Assembly (NCBI GenBank): GCA_022565695.1
Contig: JAIUME010000005.1
Location: forward strand, 124,001 to 188,000
Length of the DNA: 64,000 nucleotides
From: Alcanivorax sp.
GTDB taxonomy: Bacteria > Pseudomonadota > Gammaproteobacteria > Pseudomonadales > Alcanivoracaceae
Direction: 5' to 3'
Notes under the pieces: model-generated
Databases searched by the model: none
Seen by the model: only the letters and a program-made list of their open reading frames with translations
What the model was told of the DNA's origin: nothing
In this document: positions 9,430-17,950 of the stretch, piece by piece
Position numbering within the stretch: position 1 is the first letter of the stretch
Layout of the letters: each line of letters begins with the position of its first letter
Position numbers and translations under genes: made by a program

Positions 9430-10796
9430 ACAGCAGTCTCCTCCCCCGAATACTGCTGGGCATCACGCTGATCCTGCTCACCGCCCTGCTGCTCACGCGC
9501 TGTGAGCGTTACAGCTATGTGCAACACAATTCACCGCCGGCAAAGGTGCTCAGCAATCCGTTCTATGCCGCCGGCCAGCTCCTCGATCAGCGCGGCCGAC
9601 CCGCGCGCACCTTGCACGGCAACGGCGCACTGTTCCCCCTGCCCGCCACCAACACACTGCTGATCCTGGATCAGGAACGCAGTGGTCTGGATGATCAGCG
9701 CGCCAGGTTGCTACGGCAGTGGGTGGCCAATGGCGGCCTGCTGCTGGTCGCCACCGGCCCCGCTCGCGATGCGGCTCACAGTGGGCAGAACGCGCAAAGC
9801 GAACACCTCGACGCCCTGCTGTCACCCCTGGGCATTGTCGTGCAACGCAGCGACGTTGCCGTCTCCGGCGATGGTCCGGTCCCCTTCGCCGACCAGCTGC
9901 TCGGCATGGAAGGCCTGTTCCACCGCTTCTGCCTGTACGCCGGGGAAGAAATCGGCAGCGATTGCGAGCGCGCCATGTGCGGCCGCCAGCGCACCCTTTA
10001 CGATACGCCGGTGTATGCGCTCGATGCCCCGCATGACGATCTCGGCAGGCCACGGCGCATCGGCTTCGACGCACGCATTGATCTGCACCACGACGATTTG
10101 CTTCATGGCGATGCCGAGACTTTCGATTCCGAGATGGGCGATGAGAATACGGCCTGGTACGCCAACAGCGGCCTGTCCACCACGCCGATACTGACCCGCG
10201 CTGCGGGCAACGCGGCCGGCACCCAGCTGCTTCAGCTGGAATACGGCGCCGGACGTATTATCGTGGTCACTGATCTGACCCCCTGGCACAACAACCAGCT
10301 GCACTATCTGGACCATGCCTGGATGCTGGATCATCTCAGCGCCGGCAGCCGTCAAGTCTGGTTTGTACAGGGCCTGACCATGCCGCCACTGCATCACTGG
10401 TTGTGGCAGAAAGCCGCGCCCCTGATCCTCGCGCTGATGCTACTGCTGGTGCTTTTCCTGTGGCACAACCTGCCACGCCGAGGCACCCTGCTGGACGATA
10501 CCAGCGCCAGGCCCGGTGATTTTCTTGACCACCTGCTGGCCAGCGGCCGGCTGCTGTGGCGCACCGGCCAGCAGGCCGCACTGCTGTCGGGCCTGCGCGA
10601 GCAAGTCCGGCTGCGCCTGAGCCAGCATGGCGACAATGAGACTGAGCAGCAGGCCGCCGCTGCCCGACTCAGCGGCCTGCCCGCCGACCAAATAGCCCGG
10701 GCCCTGGCGCAAGACACCGGCCCCGACACCGATACCGACATCGACACACTGCATGACGACATCCAGACTCTGCACATACTGAGACGCAGCCTATGA
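9426..10796 (+). CDS. DUF4350-like membrane-anchored protein
   Basis: A 456-residue protein with an N-terminal helix (residues 7-25), a large extracytoplasmic domain containing LLRQWVANGGLLLVATGPARD typical of DUF4350, and a second helix around 325-345 before a cytosolic tail. The domain resembles glutamine-amidotransferase-like folds lacking catalytic residues. Starts and ends with ATGA overlaps. Confidence 0.8.
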   Translation: MNSSLLPRILLGITLILLTALLLTRCERYSYVQHNSPPAKVLSNPFYAAGQLLDQRGRPARTLHGNGALFPLPATNTLLILDQERSGLDDQRARLLRQWVANGGLLLVATGPARDAAHSGQNAQSEHLDALLSPLGIVVQRSDVAVSGDGPVPFADQLLGMEGLFHRFCLYAGEEIGSDCERAMCGRQRTLYDTPVYALDAPHDDLGRPRRIGFDARIDLHHDDLLHGDAETFDSEMGDENTAWYANSGLSTTPILTRAAGNAAGTQLLQLEYGAGRIIVVTDLTPWHNNQLHYLDHAWMLDHLSAGSRQVWFVQGLTMPPLHHWLWQKAAPLILALMLLLVLFLWHNLPRRGTLLDDTSARPGDFLDHLLASGRLLWRTGQQAALLSGLREQVRLRLSQHGDNETEQQAAAARLSGLPADQIARALAQDTGPDTDTDIDTLHDDIQTLHILRRSL

Positions 10797-11857
10797 GCGA
10801 CATACACGAGACGCCCAATGAACCCGGCAACCTGACCGGCGACCTGCCCGGTGACAATCCTGCCAGCAGCGGCAACGCTTCAGATAACGCTTCAAATACT
10901 GCGGTGACCGCCGCGGGCGAAAGCGCCCGACGCATCGAAGACAGCCTCAACCAGGTGCTGGTGGGCCAGCATCAGGTGGTGCGCGACATCCTCGTCGCAC
11001 TGGTCACCGGCGGCCACGTGCTGATCGAAGGGGTGCCCGGCCTCGGCAAGACCCTGCTGGTGCGCGCCCTGTCCCGTTGCCTGTCCCTGGACGCCGCCCG
11101 CATCCAGTTCACCCCCGACCTGATGCCCACCGACATCACCGGCCATGCCATCTACGACCCCAAAAGCGAGAGCTTCCGCATCCGCAAGGGGCCGGCCTTT
11201 ACCCAACTGCTGCTGGCCGACGAAATCAACCGCGCCCCGGCCAAGACACAGGCCGCCCTGCTGGAAGTGATGCAAGAGCAACAGATCACCATCGAAGGCA
11301 AGGCCTTCCACCTGCAGGCCCCCTTCATGGTGCTGGCCACCCAGAACCCCATTGATCAGGAAGGCACCTACCCCCTGCCGGAAGCCGAGCTGGATCGCTT
11401 TCTGTTCAAGGTGCTGATCGACTACCCCGGCATCGACGACGAAAACCGCCTGGTGCGCATGGTGCTTGATGGCACCATCGGCGACGCCCTGGATGTCAGC
11501 AGCCTGAGCGCCATCACAGACCACAACGGCGTGCTCGCCATGCAAGACGCCGCACGGCAGATCACACTGGACCCGGCCGTACTCGACTACGCCGTGCGCC
11601 TGGTGCGGGAAACCCGCGACTACGCCGGGCTGTCCCGCGGCGCCAGCCCCCGCGCCAGCATCGCACTGACCCGCGCCGCGCGCGCCCATGCGTTGATGGA
11701 AAGCCGCGATTTCGTCGTGCCCGATGACATCAAGGCCGTCGCCCGCCCGGTACTGCGCCACCGCCTGTGCATGAGCGCCGACGCCGAAATCGAAGGGCTG
11801 CAAATGGAAGAACTCCTGACCCGACTCCTGGAACAGGTCCCGGCGCCACGACAATGA
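10793..11857 (+). CDS. MoxR-family AAA+ ATPase
   Basis: A 354-residue AAA+ ATPase; MoxR proteins act as chaperones that help insert cofactors or assemble partner proteins, typically with DUF58/VWA partners. Walker A is GVPGLGKTLL, Walker B is LLADEINRAP followed by AKTQAALLEVMQE, and sensor 1 is VLATQNP. The first ~45 residues are a poorly conserved linker. The stop overlaps the DUF58 start by ATGA. Confidence 0.95.
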   Translation: MSDIHETPNEPGNLTGDLPGDNPASSGNASDNASNTAVTAAGESARRIEDSLNQVLVGQHQVVRDILVALVTGGHVLIEGVPGLGKTLLVRALSRCLSLDAARIQFTPDLMPTDITGHAIYDPKSESFRIRKGPAFTQLLLADEINRAPAKTQAALLEVMQEQQITIEGKAFHLQAPFMVLATQNPIDQEGTYPLPEAELDRFLFKVLIDYPGIDDENRLVRMVLDGTIGDALDVSSLSAITDHNGVLAMQDAARQITLDPAVLDYAVRLVRETRDYAGLSRGASPRASIALTRAARAHALMESRDFVVPDDIKAVARPVLRHRLCMSADAEIEGLQMEELLTRLLEQVPAPRQ

Positions 11858-13212
11858 TTCCACAGAAACGGCTCTTCCAGGCAGTCGTCATACTGGCCCT
11901 GCTCGCCACGGGGCTGATCGTGCTGGGCGAACTGCTGCCCGCGTGGCACAGCACCGCCACGCTGCTCTGGGCATTGCTCGCCACACTGCTACTGGTCGCC
12001 GCCACGGTGGACGCCTGGCGCGCCTGGCGACAAGCCCCACCGGAAGGCAGCCGCCGCCTGCCCGCCGCCTTTTCCGCTGGCGTGCCGGGCACCGTGCAGC
12101 TGCGTTTCAACAGCGCCACCCTGCCCGACCAATGCCTGCTCAGCGACCAGCACCCCGCCGATGACAACAACACCGGCCTGCCCCTGACACTGCAACGCGC
12201 CGACAAGGCCCTGACCCTGGTGGACTACCCCTACCGCCCCAGCCGACGCGGGCGCGCCCACTTCGGCCCCATCGAACTCTGGTGCCCCAGCCCCTGGCGC
12301 TTGTGGCAACTGCGCCGACGCCTGGGCAGCGCCACGGACGTCCCCGTCTACCCGGATTTTTCCTGGCTCCGGGATGCGCCACTGGCACACACCATGAACC
12401 CGCCCCGTCAACAGGGCCGACACCTGAAACGCCAGGCTGGCGACGGCCAGGAATTCCACCAGCTGCGCGAATATCGCCCCGGCGACACCATGCGCCAGAT
12501 CGACTGGCGCGCCACCGCCCGACGCGGCGAACTGGTCAGCCGCGAATACCGCGACGAACAGAATCGCCACATCATCGTATTGCTCGACGGCGGCCAGCGC
12601 CTGGCCACCCCCGTCGCCAGCCGCACCCTGTTCGACCACGCCCTGGATGCCGCCTTACTGCTCTCCGCCAGCGCCCTGGATGAAGGCGACCGCCCCGGAT
12701 TAATGCTGTTCTCGAACCAACACGAACTCTGGGTCCCGCCCCTGCGCAACCGCAGCGGCCTCAATCAACTCCTCAACCAGGTCTACCCCCTGCAACCCGG
12801 CGCCATCGCAGGCACGGCTGACTATGCCGACGGCCGCACCAGCGACTACAGCAGCGCCGCTACCACATTGCTAAAGCGCTGGCGCCGACAGGCACTGGTC
12901 GTACTCATCACGCGACTGCAACCGGATGACAGCGAAGACCTGCTGGATGCCGTACGTCTGCTGCGTGGCCGCAACCGCATCATGATCGGCGATATTCAGT
13001 TACCGGATCAGGTGGCGTTGCAGCGGCAGGATATTGTCAGCACGGATGATGCATTAAGGGTGGCAGCAGATGCGCTCTATCAACGCGACCGGGACGCCCT
13101 GCACGCTCGCTTGCGGCATGCCGGTGTGGTCGTCAGCCAGGGCACGCCGGACCAGCTGGCACACCGCCTGAATCATGCCTATCAGTCATTACGGCGGGCT
13201 GGGCGGTTGTAG
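11854..13212 (+). CDS. DUF58 / VWA-like protein, partner of MoxR
   Basis: A 452-residue protein with two N-terminal membrane helices and a DUF58 domain: DGQEFHQLREYRPGD and QIDWRATARRGELVSRE are the family signature, followed by a von Willebrand A-like fold starting IIVLLDGG. The ATG at 11854, within the ATGA overlap with moxR, is chosen over an upstream start at 11767 that would lie deep inside moxR. Last gene of the operon. Confidence 0.92.
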   Translation: MIPQKRLFQAVVILALLATGLIVLGELLPAWHSTATLLWALLATLLLVAATVDAWRAWRQAPPEGSRRLPAAFSAGVPGTVQLRFNSATLPDQCLLSDQHPADDNNTGLPLTLQRADKALTLVDYPYRPSRRGRAHFGPIELWCPSPWRLWQLRRRLGSATDVPVYPDFSWLRDAPLAHTMNPPRQQGRHLKRQAGDGQEFHQLREYRPGDTMRQIDWRATARRGELVSREYRDEQNRHIIVLLDGGQRLATPVASRTLFDHALDAALLLSASALDEGDRPGLMLFSNQHELWVPPLRNRSGLNQLLNQVYPLQPGAIAGTADYADGRTSDYSSAATTLLKRWRRQALVVLITRLQPDDSEDLLDAVRLLRGRNRIMIGDIQLPDQVALQRQDIVSTDDALRVAADALYQRDRDALHARLRHAGVVVSQGTPDQLAHRLNHAYQSLRRAGRL

Positions 13213-13246
13213 CAACTCATCTGAAAACTGTTCAGTTGTGTGCGCA

Positions 13247-13269
13247 CTGGAGAGTGGGTCACCCTCCAG
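13247..13269. terminator. Possible terminator hairpin after the MoxR operon
   Basis: CTGGAG and CTCCAG arms (13247-13252, 13264-13269) with further pairing of GTG and CAC form a hairpin 35 bp after the DUF58 stop. There is no T-run, so it is only a weak candidate. Confidence 0.3.
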
Positions 13270-13325
13270 CGAGAGGCGCTGAGCTTCTAATCTCGGTGGG
13301 TATCGGATTCTCGGTTAGAATCAAG

Positions 13326-13874
13326 TCAGCGGTCGGCTGAGTGTCGGTTAATTTCTCCTGACATGGCGACCCTTGGGGCATTACCGCAGTCAACGAAATT
13401 CATGTCATTCCTGGCAACGTAATCGGCCATCTGATGGATCGCTTGTCGATCACTCGAGTGAAACACACCCCGCATTAGAGGGTCTATGAGCATGAAAGAC
13501 TCTTCTACAACTACAATAGCCTGCTCCCTGTCTTCATACGTTGTAAAAGACAGATCCAGCTCTAAAAGACTCTCCAGGCTTTCGGCCCGGGGATCATAAG
13601 TAACAATTCGAAACTCGCGATCATTCAGGTCTGTCGTAGCAAGGTCATAAAAGGGGTAGCCATCCTCAGGACCTTTTATGATGAACCAGGGAAACGCAAG
13701 CGAGACACACTTTCCTGATGATTCCAGCTCTTTTCCATTCCTGTTTTCATGGTAGAAAAACGCCATGTACCTGACAAGCGAGTAAGAGTAAACCGAAGTC
13801 AAAAAGCAGCCCAGGATAAAAAACATCAACAGTATCAGAGCACTCCTGATTTTACCGGCCATACCCAGAACCAT
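13326..13874 (-). CDS. Hypothetical protein with N-terminal membrane anchor
   Basis: A 182-residue protein, not recognised. One hydrophobic helix (about residues 10-32) is followed by a soluble, acidic domain. Base composition is clearly lower in GC than the MoxR operon, which suggests transfer. An alternative start four codons later (13862) is equally possible. Not in an operon. Confidence 0.65.
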   Translation of the reverse strand: MVLGMAGKIRSALILLMFFILGCFLTSVYSYSLVRYMAFFYHENRNGKELESSGKCVSLAFPWFIIKGPEDGYPFYDLATTDLNDREFRIVTYDPRAESLESLLELDLSFTTYEDREQAIVVVEESFMLIDPLMRGVFHSSDRQAIHQMADYVARNDMNFVDCGNAPRVAMSGEINRHSADR

Positions 13875-14054
13875 GAATATCTACCCCCAACTACGAACCC
13901 GCCAGAAATATAAAGATCAATAAGAGCACTCGTTGCGAGTGCCAGTTGCAGTTTTACCCTGGCTAACGAGGCACGGCCAGCCCCCTTGCAAAAAGTGAGG
14001 CGTCCACCGGTGGGTTCACGGCGGATCCTGAAAAGCAGTCCCCGCCACCAGAGG

Positions 14055-14762
14055 TCAGAACCGGTAATGCACCCCGACCTGGGCGGTGGTGAAGCGGAAG
14101 CGGTAGTCCTGGCTGTCGGCGAAGGGCTGGCCGCCGACGTCGATGCCGCGATAGATTTCGGCGTCGGCGTAGATGCGGGATACGGAGGCTCTGACGCCGA
14201 TGGGGGTGTTGGGGACCAGCCACTGGGCGCCGACACCGACGTGGACGCCAGCGTCGCTGCTGTCGCGACGGGTATCCGGCAAACGGATGTCACTGGCGAC
14301 TGCCGCCATGCCGAGCACGCCGTAAGCGCTCAAGCCGGCAATGGGCGGCGTCAGGAACAGGGCGTCGACGGTCAGGGCGCCGAACTCCTGTTTGGCCCCA
14401 TCGGCACGGTATTCACCAAGGTCGCGCAGAGTGGTTTCGAAGGACAGCCAGGGCAGCACTTCGACGCCGGCATAGAGCATGCCGCCGCTGTCTTCCTCGC
14501 GATTGAGGCTGAGGCCGTCGTAGAGGCCATCATCGCGGAAGCCGCGCAGGTCCTGGGCGCCCAGGCCGACATAAAAACGGGATGAGGATTCCTTGTCTGC
14601 GGCGGAATGCACGACAGAATCTGCGGCGGAAACCGGCGCCGACGTTGCGGCCGACATGAGCACTGTTGCGGAGAACAGGGCTCCGGAGAACAGAGCACTC
14701 ACAGCGCGAAAACGTAAGCTACCCGACATTGCCATCACCCCTCTCTTCATCAGCCCTTGCAT
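14055..14762 (-). CDS. Outer-membrane beta-barrel protein (opacity/OmpW-like)
   Basis: About 235 residues. After a cationic N-terminus and a hydrophobic signal sequence ending near PVSAAD, the mature part alternates polar and hydrophobic residues in short strands (VGLGAQDLRG, GMLYAGVEVLPWLSFETTL, VHVGVGAQWLV) and ends in FTTAQVGVHYRF with the terminal Phe that BAM recognises. The start is ambiguous: 14762 has GGGAG at good spacing, 14729 has GAGAGGGG. The cargo or function is unknown. Confidence 0.78.
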   Translation of the reverse strand: MQGLMKRGVMAMSGSLRFRAVSALFSGALFSATVLMSAATSAPVSAADSVVHSAADKESSSRFYVGLGAQDLRGFRDDGLYDGLSLNREEDSGGMLYAGVEVLPWLSFETTLRDLGEYRADGAKQEFGALTVDALFLTPPIAGLSAYGVLGMAAVASDIRLPDTRRDSSDAGVHVGVGAQWLVPNTPIGVRASVSRIYADAEIYRGIDVGGQPFADSQDYRFRFTTAQVGVHYRF

Positions 14763-14884
14763 CATTCTTCTCCCGCACTGATCCGGATCGCGCCCGTGCG
14801 CGCTCATGTCCTGCAAGTTGTACGCCGGATGCGGCAACAAGCATACCGATCACGTGAAGAATTAAATAAATTTTACCGCGTGTC

Positions 14885-15217
14885 TCAATGGCGCCAGGGT
14901 TCGCCCTGGGTGCGTTCGGTGGTCTTCACATGACGATGGAGGGCGGCGCGGGCAACGGTGTGGGCGCTGACCGGGGCGGTGATGAACAGGAATACGACGA
15001 TCAGTATCTCGTGCAGGCTCAGGCCGTCCTGGGTGGAGGAGAAGAAAAACGCGGAGGCCAGTACAGTGCACCCGACACCCAGCGTGGTGGCCTTGGTGGG
15101 GCCGTGCAGGCGTTGGAAAAAGTCCGGCAGGCGTGCCAGGCCGATGGAGCCGACCAGGGCAAAGGAAGCGCCGGCCAGCAGGAGCAGCGCGATGATGGCT
15201 TCAGTGATGATGTTCAT
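14885..15217 (-). CDS. mrpG: Mrp antiporter subunit G (operon 1)
   Basis: A 110-residue, three-helix membrane protein. GSIGLARLPDFFQRLHGPTKATTLGVG is the MrpG/PhaG hallmark. Subunit of the hetero-oligomeric Na+/H+ antiporter and last gene of the leftward operon. A 24-bp gap of tandem repeat separates it from mrpF. Confidence 0.95.
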   Translation of the reverse strand: MNIITEAIIALLLLAGASFALVGSIGLARLPDFFQRLHGPTKATTLGVGCTVLASAFFFSSTQDGLSLHEILIVVFLFITAPVSAHTVARAALHRHVKTTERTQGEPWRH

Positions 15218-15250
15218 TCAATGCCCTTCATTCAATACTCTTCATTCAAT
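15213..15250. repeat. Three direct repeats in the mrpF-mrpG gap
   Basis: TTCATTCAAT occurs at 15213, 15227 and 15241, period 14 bp. The last copy contains the mrpF stop and the first contains the mrpG start, so the spacer looks like slippage of the coding junction. Confidence 0.85.
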
Positions 15251-15511
15251 TATGTCTCCGCGCAACAGATACTTGGCGACCGCCACCGTACCCAGGAAGC
15301 CCATGACGGCAATCAGCATGGCGGCTTCGAAGACCAGATCGGAGCCTTGCTGGATACCGTACAGCACGATCAAGGCGATGGAGTTGATGTACATGGTGTC
15401 CAGCGCCAGGATGCGGTCGGTAATTTCCGGGCCGCGCAGCAGGCGAAACAGGTTCAGCAGCAATGCCAGGGACATCATGGTCAGTGCTATCGGTATCACC
15501 AGCTCGATCAT
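15242..15511 (-). CDS. mrpF: Mrp antiporter subunit F (operon 1)
   Basis: An 89-residue, three-helix protein with LRGPEITDRILALDTMYINSIALIVLYG, the MrpF signature including the conserved Asp pair. Overlaps mrpE by 4 bp. Part of the small-subunit block of the Mrp complex. Confidence 0.95.
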   Translation of the reverse strand: MIELVIPIALTMMSLALLLNLFRLLRGPEITDRILALDTMYINSIALIVLYGIQQGSDLVFEAAMLIAVMGFLGTVAVAKYLLRGDIIE

Positions 15512-15999
15512 TCGAATATCTCCCTGATCGGCGTTTCGTAACGGGCTTTCAGGTGCGCCACCAGTGCCACCGGGTCCTCGGCGTTGAGGGCGTGGATCAG
15601 CAGTTTCTTGTGGCCACGTCCGACTTCCACGGTCACCGTGCCCGGTGTCAGGGAAATGGTGCTGGCCAGAATGGTGACGGCGAATTTGTCCTGCAGATCA
15701 ATCGGCATTTCGATCCAGGCGGGATGCAACTTGCGGGTCGGGCCGAGGATCAGGCGGAAGGCCACCAGGTTAGCGTGCACGATATCGCCCAGCACCATCA
15801 GGATAAAGCCGAGCATTTTCCAGCTGCTGTTCACCTGTGGCACTTCCGGCCAGAAGGCCCGTGTCAGGGTGGGTAGGGACCAGGCCAGCAGTGCACCAAG
15901 CACCATGGCGCCCGGGGTGATGCTGTTCATCAACAGCAACCAGATCAGGAACAACACCAGTGTCAGCGTCGGATGGGGCAACCAGCTACGGGCGCGCAT
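15508..15999 (-). CDS. mrpE: Mrp antiporter subunit E (operon 1)
   Basis: A 163-residue protein with two N-terminal membrane helices and a soluble C-terminal domain containing ILASTISLTPGTVTVEV, the conserved MrpE motif. Overlaps mrpD by one base and mrpF by four. Confidence 0.95.
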   Translation of the reverse strand: MRARSWLPHPTLTLVLFLIWLLLMNSITPGAMVLGALLAWSLPTLTRAFWPEVPQVNSSWKMLGFILMVLGDIVHANLVAFRLILGPTRKLHPAWIEMPIDLQDKFAVTILASTISLTPGTVTVEVGRGHKKLLIHALNAEDPVALVAHLKARYETPIREIFE

Positions 16000-17531
16000 C
16001 AGGCACCTCCCGGAAGATAACGATCACCCAGCACCGCACGAATCAGTTCCGTCGGTTGCAACAGGGCATCAGCGGTGGCGGCCAGATAATCCAGTATCGG
16101 CCCGCCACCGGCCACCAGCAAGACACTCATCGCCAGCAGCAACAGTGCTGGCATCAGCGGCATGGAGGGTTGATCTGTTGAGGCTGTAGTGGCTGTCGTG
16201 GCGTCGGCCACAGGGCCGCGCCAGAACAATGACGTCCCTGCCCGGCTGAACGCCAGCAGACCTGCCAGACCCGCGCACAGCATCAGCACCCAGAACACGG
16301 TCATGTCGCCGCTGAAACCTGCCGCCTGCAACAGCAATGCCTTGCCGACAAAACCGGACAGGGGTGGCAACCCTGCCAACGCCACCGCGCCGGCAATAAA
16401 GGCGAGGCCAACAGCCGGGGAAGCAACCCGTGCATCGACCATGAAGCTGTCCTTCGCATCGCCGCGACGCGCCACGACCACGCCGGCAATCAGAAACAGT
16501 GCAGCGGTCATCCAGGTGCTGTGCACCATATAGAACAGCGCGGCCGTCCAGGCTTCCTGGGTGCCCAATGACCAACCCGCCATCAAGGTGCCGACTGAAA
16601 CGATGACCTGCCAGGCCAGAAGGGTGCGCAAGTCTCGCGCGCCCAGCACCCCCAGAATACCCAGCAACATGGTCGCCAGCGCCAGCCACCAGACCAGCGA
16701 CTGGCCGAGCCCGGCAAGCGGCCCCGCCATCTCGCCGAACAGCAAACCGTGCACACGGAAGATGGCGTAGAGCCCCACCTTGGACATGATCGCAAACAGC
16801 GCCGCAATCGGTGCCGCAGCCGAGGCATAGGCCGCGGGCAACCACATGCCCAGCGGCAACAGTGCGGCCTTGAGCGCAAACACCACCAGCAACAACAGGC
16901 CCGCAGCGCGCACCAGCGCCACGTCCTCTGCGGGCAAGGCGGCAATGCGCAGCGCCATATCCGCCATGTTGAGTGTGCCGGTGACGCCGTACAGCAGCCC
17001 CACTGCGATGACAAACAGCGCCGAACCAAACAGATTCAGAATCACGTAATGCATGGACGCGGCAACGCGGGCGCGGCCACCGCCGAACACCAGCAAGGCG
17101 TAGGAGGCGATCAGTAGAATTTCAAAAAACACGAACAGGTTGAACAGATCGCCGGTAAGGAAAGCGCCATTCAGGCCCATCAACTGGAACTGCATCAGGC
17201 CATGGAAATTCTGCCCGGTGCGATCCGTGCCGGCGCTCATGGCGAGGATCACGGGAATCGCCAGCACTGCCGTAATCACCAGCATCAGCGCACTGAGGCG
17301 ATCCACCACCAGCACAATGCCAAACGGCGCCACCCAGTTGCCCAGAACATAGACCTGGGTGCCCGCCTCGGTCACGCGCAACAACAGCAGCACTGACACC
17401 AGTAACAACACCAGGCTGGCGACCAGATTCACCGGGCGTTTCCAGGCCAGCCGCGCGCCACTGAACAGCAGCAGTACGGCGCCGGTAAACAGCGGCAACA
17501 GTATCGGCAGAATCAACAGATGCTGGCTCAT
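15999..17531 (-). CDS. mrpD: Mrp antiporter subunit D (operon 1)
   Basis: A 510-residue homologue of complex I antiporter-like subunits with about 14 membrane helices. NGAFLTGDLFNLFVFFEILL carries the conserved membrane Glu, and FALKAALLPLGMWLPAAYASA carries the channel Lys. Part of the ion pathway of the Mrp complex. Overlaps mrpC by 4 bp. Confidence 0.96.
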   Translation of the reverse strand: MSQHLLILPILLPLFTGAVLLLFSGARLAWKRPVNLVASLVLLLVSVLLLLRVTEAGTQVYVLGNWVAPFGIVLVVDRLSALMLVITAVLAIPVILAMSAGTDRTGQNFHGLMQFQLMGLNGAFLTGDLFNLFVFFEILLIASYALLVFGGGRARVAASMHYVILNLFGSALFVIAVGLLYGVTGTLNMADMALRIAALPAEDVALVRAAGLLLLVVFALKAALLPLGMWLPAAYASAAAPIAALFAIMSKVGLYAIFRVHGLLFGEMAGPLAGLGQSLVWWLALATMLLGILGVLGARDLRTLLAWQVIVSVGTLMAGWSLGTQEAWTAALFYMVHSTWMTAALFLIAGVVVARRGDAKDSFMVDARVASPAVGLAFIAGAVALAGLPPLSGFVGKALLLQAAGFSGDMTVFWVLMLCAGLAGLLAFSRAGTSLFWRGPVADATTATTASTDQPSMPLMPALLLLAMSVLLVAGGGPILDYLAATADALLQPTELIRAVLGDRYLPGGA

Positions 17532-17950
17532 GGTCGCGGCTCCCCGTCTGTCTCTGCAGACGCGGGGGTCGGCGGCATCGGCACCGCACGCTTGGACAAG
17601 CCCTGCTCTGCCACACCATGGTCACGCTCGTTGACACGGTCATCCACGTAATCGTGTTCCAGCGTCTTGCGGCCCCGGATGATCAGAATCACCACATAGG
17701 CAGTCATGGCGAAACCGATCACGATGGCGGTCAGCACCAGCGCCTGGGGCAGCGGGTCCGCGTGGGTCTCGGCGCGGCCAATCACGGCCGGTGCTTCCGT
17801 CGCCAGACGTCCCATGGAAAACAGGAACAGGTTCACCGCATAGCCGAGCATCATCAGCCCCATCACCACGGGGAAGGTGCGCGCACGCAACATCAGATAA
17901 ATACCGCAAGCGGTCAGCACGCCGATACTCACGGCCATCAACAGTTCCAT
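17528..17950 (-). CDS. mrpC: Mrp antiporter subunit C (operon 1)
   Basis: A 140-residue NuoK-like protein with three helices; [20 protein letters not shown] is the family signature. It has a hydrophilic C-terminal tail of about 40 residues beyond the core. Its start is coupled to the end of mrpAB. Confidence 0.95.
   Translation of the reverse strand: MELLMAVSIGVLTACGIYLMLRARTFPVVMGLMMLGYAVNLFLFSMGRLATEAPAVIGRAETHADPLPQALVLTAIVIGFAMTAYVVILIIRGRKTLEHDYVDDRVNERDHGVAEQGLSKRAVPMPPTPASAETDGEPRP

Noticed and set aside
13247..13269. Confident rho-independent terminator
   Set aside because: The stem is good but no T-run follows; kept only as a low-confidence feature.
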